Below, in pieces: positions 44,896-53,424 of a DNA stretch of 64,000 nt. Every line of letters starts with the position of its first letter. The first letter of the stretch is position 1. Both the position numbers and the translations under genes were made by a program. Source of the stretch: Bradyrhizobium sp. ISRA430. GTDB lineage: Bacteria > Pseudomonadota > Alphaproteobacteria > Rhizobiales > Xanthobacteraceae. Under the pieces are notes generated by a model that had not been told where the DNA came from, did not search any database, and saw nothing but the letters and a program-made list of their open reading frames with translations. Location of the stretch: NCBI RefSeq assembly GCF_029909975.1, contig NZ_CP094516.1, positions 5,518,001-5,582,000 on the forward strand. The letters run 5' to 3'.

Positions 44896-46305
44896 ATGAG
44901 CGACATACAGGCCCAGTTATCCGTTCTGAAGCAGACCGCCGATCCCGCAGTCGTCGAGGCCATAGCGCGGCTGATCGCCGATGGTCATGATCGCGACCTC
45001 AACCGCATCAATGCGCTGGATTTTGCCGATCGTACCGGGCTCGATCAGGAGAAGGTCATTTCCGGATTCCTGCACGCCTCGCGGCTCGGCCTGTTCGACA
45101 TGAGCTGGAACGTGCTGTGCCCCGGCTGCGGAGGAGTTTTGGGTGCGCATGCAACGCTGAAATCACTGAAGCACGACGACTACAACTGTGCGCTCTGTGC
45201 CGCCGGCTACGAAGCGTCCGTCGATGAGATGGTCGAGGTGGCTTTTACCGTCAGTCCCCGGGTCCGCCGCATCGGTGCTCACGATCCCGACACGTTGCCG
45301 ATCTGGGAATATGTCCGGCAGATGTTTTGGAGTTCCGGAGTCGACATCAACGATGAATCTTTTTCGCGCCTGATCAACGACGTAACGCTCGAAGCACTCG
45401 AATTGCCGGCTGGCGAAAAGGCGATCCTCTCGCTGAACTTGCCCAGCCAGTTCATCATCGTCTTCGAGCCGGTCACCCATTCTGCCCACTTCCTGGACGT
45501 TCAGGGTGACCCGACGAGCGAACGTCAGCAGCTTTCGATCATATTCAACAAACTGGAGGCGCCCACGGGGACCACTGTGATGCGCCCCGGGCCGTTGCGC
45601 CTCACACTCGAGAATCAATCGGACAACCGGGTGTTGCCCTCGGTCTGGATTGCCGCCGACGCGTTGCATGAGATGATCGGCAAGCGCAAGCCGATCCTGA
45701 CCGCCAAGCGGATGCTGTCCAATCAGACGTTCCGCGACGTCTTCAAGGCGGACAATCTCAATGTCGACCAGCGCTTGAAGATCACGTCGCTGACCTTCCT
45801 GTTCACCGACCTGAAGGGGTCGACGGCGCTGTACGAGCGGGTCGGCGATCTCAGTGCCTTTGACCTCGTGCGAGCGCACTTTCGTGCGCTGCTGGAGATC
45901 ATTGCCGCCGAGAAGGGGGCAGTCGTGAAGACGATCGGCGATGCCGTCATGGCAACCTTCATCCGACCCGAGCACGCGATCACGGCGGGTCTGCGCATGC
46001 GTGCAGCCATGGATGAATTGAACAAACAACGCGGCGCCAACGATCTCGTTCTCAAGATCGGCATCCATGAGGGGCCGTGCCTTGCAGTGATGTTGAATGA
46101 GCGACAGGACTATTTCGGCCAGACCGTCAACATCGCCGCGCGCGTGCAGAGCCTGTCGACCGCGCAGGAGATCCACATCACCGGGCCGGTGCTGGATGCG
46201 CCGGCGGTTGCGGAAATCCTGGAGCAGCGCGCGATCAGGCCGATCCAGAAGCAGGCCGCGCTGCGCGGCATTGCCGACAAGATGGTGGTGTACGAGATAC
46301 CGTGA
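44896..46305 (+). CDS. Adenylate cyclase with DUF5939 N-terminal domain and zinc ribbon
   Basis: A 469-residue cytoplasmic protein. A helix-rich head is followed by a likely zinc ribbon with Cys75, Cys78, Cys98 and Cys101 (CPGC ... CALC), then a beta-rich DUF5939 region to ~270. The class III cyclase domain shows FLFTDLKGSTALYE (metal Asp), VVKTIGDAVMATF (Lys and metal Asp), and RQDYFGQTVNIAARV (Asp, Asn, Arg). The Lys and Asp indicate ATP as substrate. The DUF5939 region also resembles a START/MarR-type sensory module, but its ligand is unknown. It may be co-transcribed with the P450. Confidence 0.92.
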   Translation: MSDIQAQLSVLKQTADPAVVEAIARLIADGHDRDLNRINALDFADRTGLDQEKVISGFLHASRLGLFDMSWNVLCPGCGGVLGAHATLKSLKHDDYNCALCAAGYEASVDEMVEVAFTVSPRVRRIGAHDPDTLPIWEYVRQMFWSSGVDINDESFSRLINDVTLEALELPAGEKAILSLNLPSQFIIVFEPVTHSAHFLDVQGDPTSERQQLSIIFNKLEAPTGTTVMRPGPLRLTLENQSDNRVLPSVWIAADALHEMIGKRKPILTAKRMLSNQTFRDVFKADNLNVDQRLKITSLTFLFTDLKGSTALYERVGDLSAFDLVRAHFRALLEIIAAEKGAVVKTIGDAVMATFIRPEHAITAGLRMRAAMDELNKQRGANDLVLKIGIHEGPCLAVMLNERQDYFGQTVNIAARVQSLSTAQEIHITGPVLDAPAVAEILEQRAIRPIQKQAALRGIADKMVVYEIP

Positions 46306-46353
46306 TGATGGCTGTTGTGAATGCCGCGATCTCGATCATGACGGGCGCGGCAT

Positions 46354-46406
46354 CACGTCACCCCAACACGTCACCCCAACGTCGTCCTGGCTTTCGCCAG
46401 GACGAC
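46354..46406. repeat. Tandem 13-mer and strong hairpin after the cyclase gene
   Basis: CACGTCACCCCAA occurs twice in a row (46354-46379). It is followed by GTCGTCCTGG-CTTTCG-CCAGGACGAC, a 10-base perfect stem with a six-base loop (46381-46406). The hairpin is a plausible terminator for the cyclase gene. Confidence 0.8.
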
Positions 46407-46568
46407 ATCAGAGGAATCGGCTAGCCTCGCGTGCTGAAATGACAGCATTCAGATTGCAGAAACGTAATGCACGCGCGGAACTGACACACGTTGCGCCGAT
46501 CGAGTTTCCCGCTCATATAATACTTGCAGAAGCCGCTTCCCGCGGCTTCGTCGATTTCGGTAGGACTC

Positions 46569-47057
46569 ATGCTGGACGGCTTGCGCCAATTCATCGCTGA
46601 GATTGTTGCCCCTCATGCCCAGGACCGCGCCTTCGGCGACGGCGATTACCGGCTGGCGGCAACCGCGCTGCTGATCCACGTGATCTCGCTGGACGGTCAG
46701 CCGAGCGAGACCGAGCGGCGCAAGCTGCACGGCCTGATCGAAAGCCATTTCGGCCTGGATCGCGGCACCGCGGACCGCCTGATTGCGGACGCGACCCAGG
46801 TCGAAGGCGAGGCCGTCGACCTCTACCATTTCACCAGCGTCATCATGCGTTCGGTCGACGAAGAGGGACGCAAGCGCATCGTTCAGATGATGTGGGAGCT
46901 GGTCTACGCGGACGGCCAGGTGACCGAGTTCGAGGACAACGTCGTCTGGCGTGCATCCGACCTGCTCGGCATTTCTCAGCGCGACCGCATCGATCTGAAG
47001 CATGCCGTCGCCAACCGCCCCAGTGGTCAGGTCAAGCAGGGGGCCATCGGCGGCTGA
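46569..47057 (+). CDS. TerB-like (COG4103) protein
   Basis: A 162-residue all-helical protein: YRLAATALLIHVISLDGQPSETERRKLHGLIESHFGLD, then DEEGRKRIVQMMWELVYADGQVTEFEDNVVWRASDLLGI. The paired EF-hand-like acidic segments (DGQPSETE and DGQVTEFE) are typical of TerB folds, which bind metals. The function in this family is unknown; an envelope-stress or tellurite role is only by family name. TAGGA lies before the ATG. It is a single gene. Confidence 0.85.
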   Translation: MLDGLRQFIAEIVAPHAQDRAFGDGDYRLAATALLIHVISLDGQPSETERRKLHGLIESHFGLDRGTADRLIADATQVEGEAVDLYHFTSVIMRSVDEEGRKRIVQMMWELVYADGQVTEFEDNVVWRASDLLGISQRDRIDLKHAVANRPSGQVKQGAIGG

Positions 47058-47284
47058 GCCGGTTCGTCCCGCCGCTCGTCCGGGTGGTGATCATGACATG
47101 ACGAAACTTTAATGTATCGGCGGTCGCCGCGGCCGACGAAAACCCATGGAAATCAGCGGGCTTTCCACTTTGCCCATCTTTCGCGCAACGCGCCATGCGG
47201 TGAGGCCGCTTGCATCGCGCACGCGGCCTATGCTCTCGTTTCGGCGTTGTCTTAGGATTTTCCTGCCTTCAAGAGCTTTCGATC

Positions 47285-48064
47285 GTGACCGACCGCGTGA
47301 CGCTGATTACCGGTGCTTCGGCCGGCATAGGTACGGAGCTGGCGCGCGTGTTCGCCGCGAACGGACATCGCCTGGTGCTGACGGCACGCAGAGCCGATCG
47401 TCTGGAGGTGCTCGCGAACGAGCTCGCGGCCAAGGGTGGCAAGAAGCCGATCATTGTCGCCTGCGATCTGGAAGCGGCCGATGCAGGCGAGAAGATCGCG
47501 GCCGCCCTCGCGGTCGAAGATGTCGAAGTTGATCACCTCGTCAACAATGCCGGCTTCGGCGTGTTCGGCGATGCGATCGAGCGCGATCGCGCCGAACAGC
47601 TCGGCATCATCGACGTGAACATCCGTGCGCTGACGGATCTTTCGCTGCGCTTCGCCGACCAGCTCGTCAGAAACAAGGGCGGAATTCTCAATGTCGGCTC
47701 GGTCGCGGGCTTCCTGCCCGGCCCGGGCATGGCCGTGTACTACGCGTCCAAGGCCTATGTGATCTCCTTCACCGAAGCCTTGCGCTGCGAGCTCGGCAAG
47801 CGCGGCGTTCGTGTCACCGTGCTTTGCCCGGGTCCGGTGCCGACGGAGTTTCAGGCCCGCGCCGGCTTCGCTCCCGGCTTCGATTCCGCGATCCTCAACG
47901 TCTCCGCCGCCGATGTCGCGCTCGCCGCCTATCGCGGCCTGATGGCGAATAAGCGGGCGGTCCTGCCCGGTCTGGGCATCAAGATCGTGCCGTTCCTGCT
48001 GCGATTGTTCCCGCGCGGCTTCATCCTGGCCGCGGTCGGCCGGTTTCAGAGGCGCAAGCGCTAA
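47285..48064 (+). CDS. Short-chain dehydrogenase/reductase
   Basis: A 259-residue classical SDR: TLITGASAGIGTELARVFA (NAD(P) motif TGxxxGIG), NNAGFGVFG, Ser in NVGSVAGFLPG, and YYASKAYV with the catalytic Tyr and Lys. CPGPVPTEF follows. Arg residues after strand 2 (LTARRADRL) suggest NADPH. The substrate is unknown. The start is GTG at 47285, giving MTDRVTLITGAS; AAGAGC lies nearby upstream. Confidence 0.92.
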   Translation: MTDRVTLITGASAGIGTELARVFAANGHRLVLTARRADRLEVLANELAAKGGKKPIIVACDLEAADAGEKIAAALAVEDVEVDHLVNNAGFGVFGDAIERDRAEQLGIIDVNIRALTDLSLRFADQLVRNKGGILNVGSVAGFLPGPGMAVYYASKAYVISFTEALRCELGKRGVRVTVLCPGPVPTEFQARAGFAPGFDSAILNVSAADVALAAYRGLMANKRAVLPGLGIKIVPFLLRLFPRGFILAAVGRFQRRKR

Positions 48065-48188
48065 GTCCGAACACGCGGTCCGTATTGGCCCGGAGCTTGC
48101 TTCATGAACCGCGTGTGCGCGAACTCACACGAAATTAACGATCGCTTAGTTATGCTGGCGGTCTGAATCGCTAGCACCCGCAGAGGCA

Positions 48189-48992
48189 ATGTCGTTCCGG
48201 ACGGACAGGCTTGGTGGCGCAGAGGTGGTGTCCTTCCGCAACAGAAGGGCGTCCGGCGCGGCCGCCTCCGATCGCGAGAGCCGGTTGCCAGTTCTGATCG
48301 TCCTGCACCAGGAGTCCTCGACCCCCGGCCGAGTCGGTAACGCGTTGCGCGCGCTTGGTCATCGCCTCGACATCCGCCGGCCTCGCTTTGGCGATCCCCT
48401 GCCCGCAACGCTCGACGCCCACGCCGGCGCGGTATTTTTCGGCGGGCCGATGAGCGCCAATGATTCCGACGACTACATTCGCCGCGAGATCGACTGGATC
48501 GAAATTCCATTGCGCGAACAGCGGCCGTTCCTCGGCATCTGCCTCGGCGCACAGATGCTCGCGATGCAGCTCGGCGCCCCCGTCGCGCCGCATCCAGACG
48601 CGCTGACGCAGATCGGTTACTATCCGATCCGCCCGACCGCAGCGGGACAGGCGCTCTGTCCGGACTGGCCGGCGCAGGTCTATCACTGGCATCGCGAGGG
48701 TTTTGAGCTGCCCGTTGGCGGCGAGCTGCTCGCCGAGGGTGACGATTTTCCGGTGCAGGCGTTCCGCACCGGCAATGCCTTCGGCGTCCAGTTTCATCCC
48801 GACGTGACCTACGCGATGATGCATTGCTGGACGACGCGCGGCTATGACGGTCTGAGCGCGCCGGGTGCGCGGCAGCGGCATCATCATTTCGCTGATCGCG
48901 CAGTCTACGACGTCGCGGAGCGCGCCTGGCTCGATCATTTCATCTCGGGCTGGCTGGCGCGCCGGCCGCTGCTTGCGCAAGCCGCCGAGTGA
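48189..48992 (+). CDS. Class I glutamine amidotransferase-like protein
   Basis: A 267-residue protein with the class I GATase fold. It has VLIVLHQESSTPGRVG, AVFFGGPMSANDSDDYI, the nucleophile elbow GICLGAQML (Cys), and FGVQFHPDVTYAMM with the catalytic His and a downstream Glu/Asp. Stand-alone members resemble GuaA-type GATase or gamma-glutamyl hydrolases acting on gamma-glutamyl compounds; the true substrate is unknown. The first ~30 residues look unstructured, so a later start is possible but no clear one is present. Confidence 0.88.
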   Translation: MSFRTDRLGGAEVVSFRNRRASGAAASDRESRLPVLIVLHQESSTPGRVGNALRALGHRLDIRRPRFGDPLPATLDAHAGAVFFGGPMSANDSDDYIRREIDWIEIPLREQRPFLGICLGAQMLAMQLGAPVAPHPDALTQIGYYPIRPTAAGQALCPDWPAQVYHWHREGFELPVGGELLAEGDDFPVQAFRTGNAFGVQFHPDVTYAMMHCWTTRGYDGLSAPGARQRHHHFADRAVYDVAERAWLDHFISGWLARRPLLAQAAE

Positions 48993-49092
48993 TCGCGGCC
49001 AGCACCTTCGTCCTTAGCTCATCGCTGGATATGCTAGGCTCGCTCCCAATGAGCGCGTGCAAATGCGTGCCGATAAACAAAGGGAGAGCGCC

Positions 49093-49905
49093 TTGGCCTA
49101 TGAACACATTCTCTATGAGGTGAGCGACAAGGTCGCGACCATCACGCTCAATCGCCCCGATCGCATGAATGCATGGACGCCGATCATGGAGCGCGACGTG
49201 CGTCACGCGATGGAATCGGCGGCCGGCGATGACAATGTTCGCGTCATCGTGCTGACCGGCGCAGGCCGGGCCTTCTGCGCCGGCGCCGATATGGACGCGC
49301 TGAAAGGGCTCGACCCCGATGACGTCAGGCGCGCATCGAACCTGCCGCCGTTCGACATGAACCGCCGCCCGGATTGGCAGACGCGCTATGGCTTCTATCC
49401 CTCGATCGGAAAGCCCATCATCGCCATGCTCAACGGCGCGACCGCCGGCATCGGACTCGTGCACGCGCTCTATTGCGACTTACGCTTTGCCGCCGACAAC
49501 ACCGTGTTCACCACCGCCTTCGCACGGCGCGGACTCATCGCCGAACATGGAATCTCCTGGATGCTGCCGCGCATCGTCGGTCATGCCAATGCGATGGATC
49601 TCTTGCTGTCGGCCCGGCGCGTTGGAAGCGACGAGGCGCTGCGGATCGGGCTGGTCAACCGGCTCTGCCCGCCCGAGAAGCTGCGCGAGGAGACCTATGC
49701 CTACGCCCGCGATCTTGCCGACTTCGTCTCGCCAAGCGCGATGGCCGTGATCAAGCGGCAGCTCTATGAGGTTCCATTCCAGACACTGGCCGAAGCCACC
49801 ATCGAGGCCAACCGGGAGATGCTGATCGCGCTGAACGGCAGCGATTTCCGCGAGGGCGTGGCAAGCTTCATGGAGAAGCGGCCGCCGAGGTTCACGGGGA
49901 GGTAG
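49093..49905 (+). CDS. Enoyl-CoA hydratase/isomerase family protein
   Basis: A 270-residue crotonase-fold protein: VATITLNRPDRMNAW, the oxyanion segment GAGRAFCAGADMDAL, KPIIAMLNGATAGIGLVHALYCDLRFAADN, and RRGLIAEHGISWMLPRIVG. The Glu in AEHG fits one catalytic position. The substrate is not defined. TTG at 49093 is chosen as the start because AGGGAGA ends five bases before it and the protein then begins AYEHILYEV, as homologues do. Confidence 0.92.
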   Translation: MAYEHILYEVSDKVATITLNRPDRMNAWTPIMERDVRHAMESAAGDDNVRVIVLTGAGRAFCAGADMDALKGLDPDDVRRASNLPPFDMNRRPDWQTRYGFYPSIGKPIIAMLNGATAGIGLVHALYCDLRFAADNTVFTTAFARRGLIAEHGISWMLPRIVGHANAMDLLLSARRVGSDEALRIGLVNRLCPPEKLREETYAYARDLADFVSPSAMAVIKRQLYEVPFQTLAEATIEANREMLIALNGSDFREGVASFMEKRPPRFTGR

Positions 49906-49926
49906 GGGCTGAATTCGAATTACTGA

Positions 49927-50024
49927 GTCCGGCTTTGCCCTTTGGGCTACGCCGGACACCACGCTCCGCCCTTCGGGCCCTGGCGTGGCTGTGCCACGCG
50001 TAGCCCGAAGGGCGGAGCGTGGTG
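49927..50024. repeat. Nested inverted repeats ending inside tRNA-Ala
   Basis: GTCCGGC / GCCGGAC form an outer-left hairpin (49927-49957). A 22-base perfect inverted repeat then runs from 49957-49978 (CACCACGCTCCGCCCTTCGG, then GC) to 50003-50024, with a small GCGTGGC-TGT-GCCACGC hairpin in its loop. The right arm overlaps the 3' end of tRNA-Ala by five bases. Confidence 0.9.
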
Positions 50025-50095
50025 GAGCCAGGCGGGATCGAACCGCCGACCTCATCATTGCGAACGATGCGCTCTCCCAGCTGAGCTATGGCCCC
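50020..50095 (-). tRNA. tRNA-Ala (anticodon CGC)
   Basis: The acceptor stem GGGGCCA / TGGCTCC pairs with one G-T. Canonical D- and T-arms are visible (TAGCTCAGCTGGGAGAGC; GGCGGTTCGATCCCGCC). The anticodon stem CATCG/TGATG holds TTCGCAA, giving CGC, which reads GCG. CCA is encoded. The remaining ~370-base gap around it (49906-50276) has no protein gene. Confidence 0.96.
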
Positions 50096-50276
50096 ATCGC
50101 TGGCCGCTCTGGTGAACGCGGCCGACAACCGGGCGCCATTTAAGTCCCCGCCAAGGTCAAGTCAAGGACGCGCGATTTAGCCCCTGCGGGCGCCGGGACT
50201 TCCCTTGTTTGGGTCGGGGGGAACCGGTATTTAGCAAAAGGCGTCAATCCCCACCGGAACCAGAGTTTTCACAGCC

Positions 50277-50567
50277 ATGCGTGCCGTTCTCGACATCGTC
50301 ATCATCGTGCTCGACCTCTACGTCTGGCTGCTGATCGCCGCCGCGATCCTGTCCTGGCTGATCGCCTTCAACGTCGTGAACACCCGCAATCAATTCGTCT
50401 CAGCCGTGGCGGAGTTCCTTTACCGCATTACCGAACCGGTGCTGGCGCCGATTCGCAACTTCATGCCCAACCTCGGCGGCATCGACATCTCGCCGATCAT
50501 CTTGATTCTGATCATCATGTTCATAGAACGGGTGATCACGTACTACATCTACCCCAACGTACTCTAA
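50277..50567 (+). CDS. YggT family membrane protein
   Basis: A 96-residue protein with two hydrophobic stretches (IVIIVLDLYVWLLIAAAILSWLIAF and ISPIILILIIMFIERVITYYI) and the conserved RITEPVLAPIRNFMPNLGGIDISPI between them. YggT is linked to cell shape or osmotic stress in other bacteria, and is often beside a DUF167 gene, as here. It likely forms an operon with the DUF167 gene and folD. Confidence 0.93.
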   Translation: MRAVLDIVIIVLDLYVWLLIAAAILSWLIAFNVVNTRNQFVSAVAEFLYRITEPVLAPIRNFMPNLGGIDISPIILILIIMFIERVITYYIYPNVL

Positions 50568-50585
50568 CGCGGCGCAGGCGGAGCC

Positions 50586-50927
50586 TTGGTAGCGGGCGAG
50601 CCCTGGCGCACCTCCGCCTCGGGCATCAGCATCGCCTTGCGGGTGACGCCGCGCGGCGGCCGCGACGATATCGACGGGATCGAGCAGCTCTCCGACGGCC
50701 GCAGCGTGCTCAAGGTGCGCGTGCGTGCCGTCGCCGATGGCGGCGAGGCCAATCGGGCGGTATTGGCGCTGCTGGCGAAATCGCTTCGCGTGCCCAAGGC
50801 CAGCGTGAAGCTGCTGTCCGGGCCGACGTCGCGCTTGAAGCAGATCGGGGTCGATGGCGATCCGGTGCAGCTTGGCGATACGCTGCGCCAGCTCGCCTCG
50901 GCTAAATCCAGGCAATCAGGGAACTGA
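50586..50927 (+). CDS. DUF167 (YggU) family protein
   Basis: A 113-residue small alpha/beta protein: [70 protein letters not shown], both hallmarks of YggU/DUF167. The function is unknown. It starts at TTG (50586) with GGCGGAG just upstream. Its stop lies one base before the folD start. Confidence 0.9.
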   Translation: MVAGEPWRTSASGISIALRVTPRGGRDDIDGIEQLSDGRSVLKVRVRAVADGGEANRAVLALLAKSLRVPKASVKLLSGPTSRLKQIGVDGDPVQLGDTLRQLASAKSRQSGN

Positions 50928-50928
50928 C

Positions 50929-51813
50929 ATGACCGCCAAGATCATCGATGGAAAAGTCATTGCCGCGGAGCTTCGCGGCCGCGTCGCCGACGAGGTTGCC
51001 CGCGTCAAGCGCGAGCACAATCTGGTGCCGGGACTTGCGGTGGTCCTGGTCGGCAATGACCCCGCCAGCGAAGTCTATGTCCGCTCCAAGCACACCCAGA
51101 CGCAAGCCGCCGGTATGGCCTCGTTCGAGCACAAGCTGCCGGCCGATGTCTCGCAGGCCGATCTGCTGGCGCTCGTCGCCAAACTCAATCGCGACCCCGC
51201 CGTGCACGGCATTCTGGTGCAGCTACCGCTGCCGAAGGGCCTCAACACCGAGGCCGTCATCAATGCCATCGACCCCGCCAAGGACGTCGATGGACTGCAT
51301 CCGAACAATGCCGGCCGGCTTGCCGGCGGCTTCGAGGCGCTGTCGCCCTGCACGCCGCTCGGCTGCATCATCCTGACCAAGAGCGTGCACGCTTCGCTCG
51401 AGGGCCTGAACGCCATCGTCATCGGCCGTTCCAACCTGGTCGGCCGTCCGCTGGTGCAGTTGCTGCTGAATCAGAACGCCACGGTGACGATCGCGCATTC
51501 GCGCTCGCGCGACCTGCCCGGGCTCGTGAAACGCGCAGATCTCGTCTATGCCGCGGTGGGCCGCCCCGAAATGGTGCGCGGGGACTGGCTGAAGCCGGGT
51601 GCGACCGTGATCGACGTCGGCATCAACCGCCTCCCGAAGGATGACGGCAAGACCCGCCTCGTCGGTGATGTTGCCTATCAGGAAGCGCTCGCGGTTGCCG
51701 GCGCGATCACACCGGTGCCGGGCGGCGTCGGCCAGATGACGGTCGCCTGCCTTCTGGTGAACACGTTGCGCGCGGCCTGTGCGATCGCAGGCCTGCCGAA
51801 GCCGGCGGTTTGA
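50929..51813 (+). CDS. folD: Bifunctional methylenetetrahydrofolate dehydrogenase / cyclohydrolase
   Basis: A 294-residue FolD interconverting 5,10-methylene-THF and 10-formyl-THF. Motifs: [16 protein letters not shown] with the catalytic Lys, [44 protein letters not shown] (NADP site), and [15 protein letters not shown]. Length is as usual. The ATG at 50929 has GGGAA upstream. It is co-transcribed with DUF167 and probably yggT. Confidence 0.97.
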   Translation: MTAKIIDGKVIAAELRGRVADEVARVKREHNLVPGLAVVLVGNDPASEVYVRSKHTQTQAAGMASFEHKLPADVSQADLLALVAKLNRDPAVHGILVQLPLPKGLNTEAVINAIDPAKDVDGLHPNNAGRLAGGFEALSPCTPLGCIILTKSVHASLEGLNAIVIGRSNLVGRPLVQLLLNQNATVTIAHSRSRDLPGLVKRADLVYAAVGRPEMVRGDWLKPGATVIDVGINRLPKDDGKTRLVGDVAYQEALAVAGAITPVPGGVGQMTVACLLVNTLRAACAIAGLPKPAV

Positions 51814-51817
51814 AGCT

Positions 51818-51908
51818 GTCATTCCGGGGCGGTGCGAAGCACCGAACCCGGAATCCAAAAGTTACTGCACGAGATCCCGGGTTCGCACTTCGTGCGCCCC
51901 GGAATGAC
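51818..51908. repeat. Inverted repeat between folD and ppa
   Basis: Perfect 14-base outer arms GTCATTCCGGGGCG (51818-51831) and CGCCCCGGAATGAC (51895-51908), with inner GAACCCGGAATCC / GATCCCGGGTTC pairing. It sits between convergent genes and can act as terminator for both. Confidence 0.85.
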
Positions 51909-51917
51909 GGCTGGGCG

Positions 51918-52451
51918 TCACTTCTTCTTTTTTGCCCGATCCATGCCTTCGAGGATCAGCTTGTGGGCCTCATCCGGGCCACCCCAGCGCAGGATCTTCA
52001 CCCACTTGCCCTTCTCGAGGTCCTTGTAGTGCTCGAAGAAGTGCTGGATCTGTTGCAGCGTGATGTCCGGTAGGTCGCTGTACGACTTCACCTTGTCGTA
52101 GCGTTGCGTCAGTTTTGACGACGGCACCGCCAGAATCTTCTCGTCGCCGCCGGCCTCGTCTTCCATGAACAGCACGCCGACCGGGCGCACGCTCATGACG
52201 GCGCCGGGGATGATGGCGCGGGTGTTGACGATCAGGACGTCGCAGGGGTCGCCGTCGTCGGACAGCGTGTGCGGGATGAAGCCATAGTTACCGGGGTAAC
52301 GCATCGGCGTGTACAGGAAGCGGTCGACGACCAGCGTTCCGGCCTCCTTGTCCATCTCGTATTTGATCGGTTCACCGCCCACGGGCACTTCGATGATGAC
52401 GTTGACTTCGTGTGGGGTGTTGGTCCCGATCGAGACCGCATCGATACGCAT
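51918..52451 (-). CDS. ppa: Inorganic pyrophosphatase (family I)
   Basis: A 177-residue soluble family I enzyme that hydrolyses PPi to phosphate. Motifs: [42 protein letters not shown] with the three metal Asp residues, and [14 protein letters not shown]. The Lys-rich tail (RAKKKK) is common in the group. It is a single gene converging on folD. Confidence 0.97.
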   Translation of the reverse strand: MRIDAVSIGTNTPHEVNVIIEVPVGGEPIKYEMDKEAGTLVVDRFLYTPMRYPGNYGFIPHTLSDDGDPCDVLIVNTRAIIPGAVMSVRPVGVLFMEDEAGGDEKILAVPSSKLTQRYDKVKSYSDLPDITLQQIQHFFEHYKDLEKGKWVKILRWGGPDEAHKLILEGMDRAKKKK

Positions 52452-52627
52452 TCAAGGCTCCGTTATTGCCGAGGTGAAATCGCGCCCGGCAGCGATTTGG
52501 CACTGTCATACGCGGGCTTGGCCCGCCTATCCATCGAACTTTTGTGAAATTATGAATCCAGCGACTACCGGCTCAAAAGGCAGCGGTATCGACGGAGGGA
52601 AGCGCTGCCGGCTGGCGTTTCAGCAGC

Positions 52628-53137
52628 TCAATTGGTCCACGCGAAGGCAATCTTGTCGAGCGATTTCGGCCCGAAACGCTCCGAGGAACGCGCCACCATG
52701 CGGCCGCCCAGTGCCCGGTAGAACTCGGTTGCCGGATCATTATCCGAGAGCGCCCATACCACCATGCTCTTCAGCCCGCTCTGCATCAGGTCGCGGCGGG
52801 CGGCGGCGAACAGCCGCCGGCCGAAGCCGAGGCCCTGGAATTCCGGACGCAGATAGAGCTCGTAGATCTCGCCGTCGAAATGCAGGCTGCGGGCGCGGTT
52901 GCGCCCGTAATTGGCATAGCCCGCGATCCTGTCGCCGAACACCAGCACGCTGACGCGGCTACCTTTGCGAATCGCGCTGTCCCACCATTGCGGACCACGG
53001 CGGTTGATCAGCTTCTCCAGCTCGGCGCCGGGGATGATGCCCTGATAGGCCGAGCGCCAAGCCTCGTCGTGCGTGCACGCCACCGCAGTAGCGTCTGCAG
53101 CTTTGGCCGGCCGAACCTCGATCAGGGTTGTGCTCAT
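52628..53137 (-). CDS. GNAT family N-acetyltransferase
   Basis: A 169-residue GNAT: EVRPAKAADATAVACTHDEAWRSAYQGIIPG, ELYLRPEFQGLGFGRRLFAAA (the acetyl-CoA loop, here QGLGFG, fitting Q/RxxGxG/A), VVWALSDNDPATEFYRALGGRM. The target is unknown; similar proteins acetylate small amines or protein N-termini. A start 36 bases upstream is in frame; MSTTLIEVRPA is the usual form. Confidence 0.9.
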   Translation of the reverse strand: MSTTLIEVRPAKAADATAVACTHDEAWRSAYQGIIPGAELEKLINRRGPQWWDSAIRKGSRVSVLVFGDRIAGYANYGRNRARSLHFDGEIYELYLRPEFQGLGFGRRLFAAARRDLMQSGLKSMVVWALSDNDPATEFYRALGGRMVARSSERFGPKSLDKIAFAWTN

Positions 53138-53207
53138 GGATGCGATCAAATCAACTCGCCGCGCCGGCGGCAAGACCCATCGTTAATTATCGGTTAACCT
53201 GTGGACT

Positions 53208-53249
53208 TTCTGCATCAGTATTTTGCCCTTCTGCATCAGTATTTTGTCC
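53208..53249. repeat. 21-bp direct repeat, two copies
   Basis: TTCTGCATCAGTATTTTG recurs with period 21 (53208 and 53229), inside the ~290-base gap between the GNAT and hydrolase genes. AT content is higher here (TTAATTATCGGTTAACC just before), so it may lie in a promoter region. Confidence 0.7.
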
Positions 53250-53424
53250 TTGGTGTACCGAAAGAGAACAAAGCAACGCGTCGAACGGCAACGGCTTGTC
53301 ATGCGTCGGTGCAAAACCACCTTGCAGCAGCGAGTGGACGGCTCAGGCAACGCAGAAAGTCCGCCCAGAATGATTCGTTCCTACTAGTCTGGCCACCGCC
53401 ATCCCTCTCGCTTCCAGCGATTCC

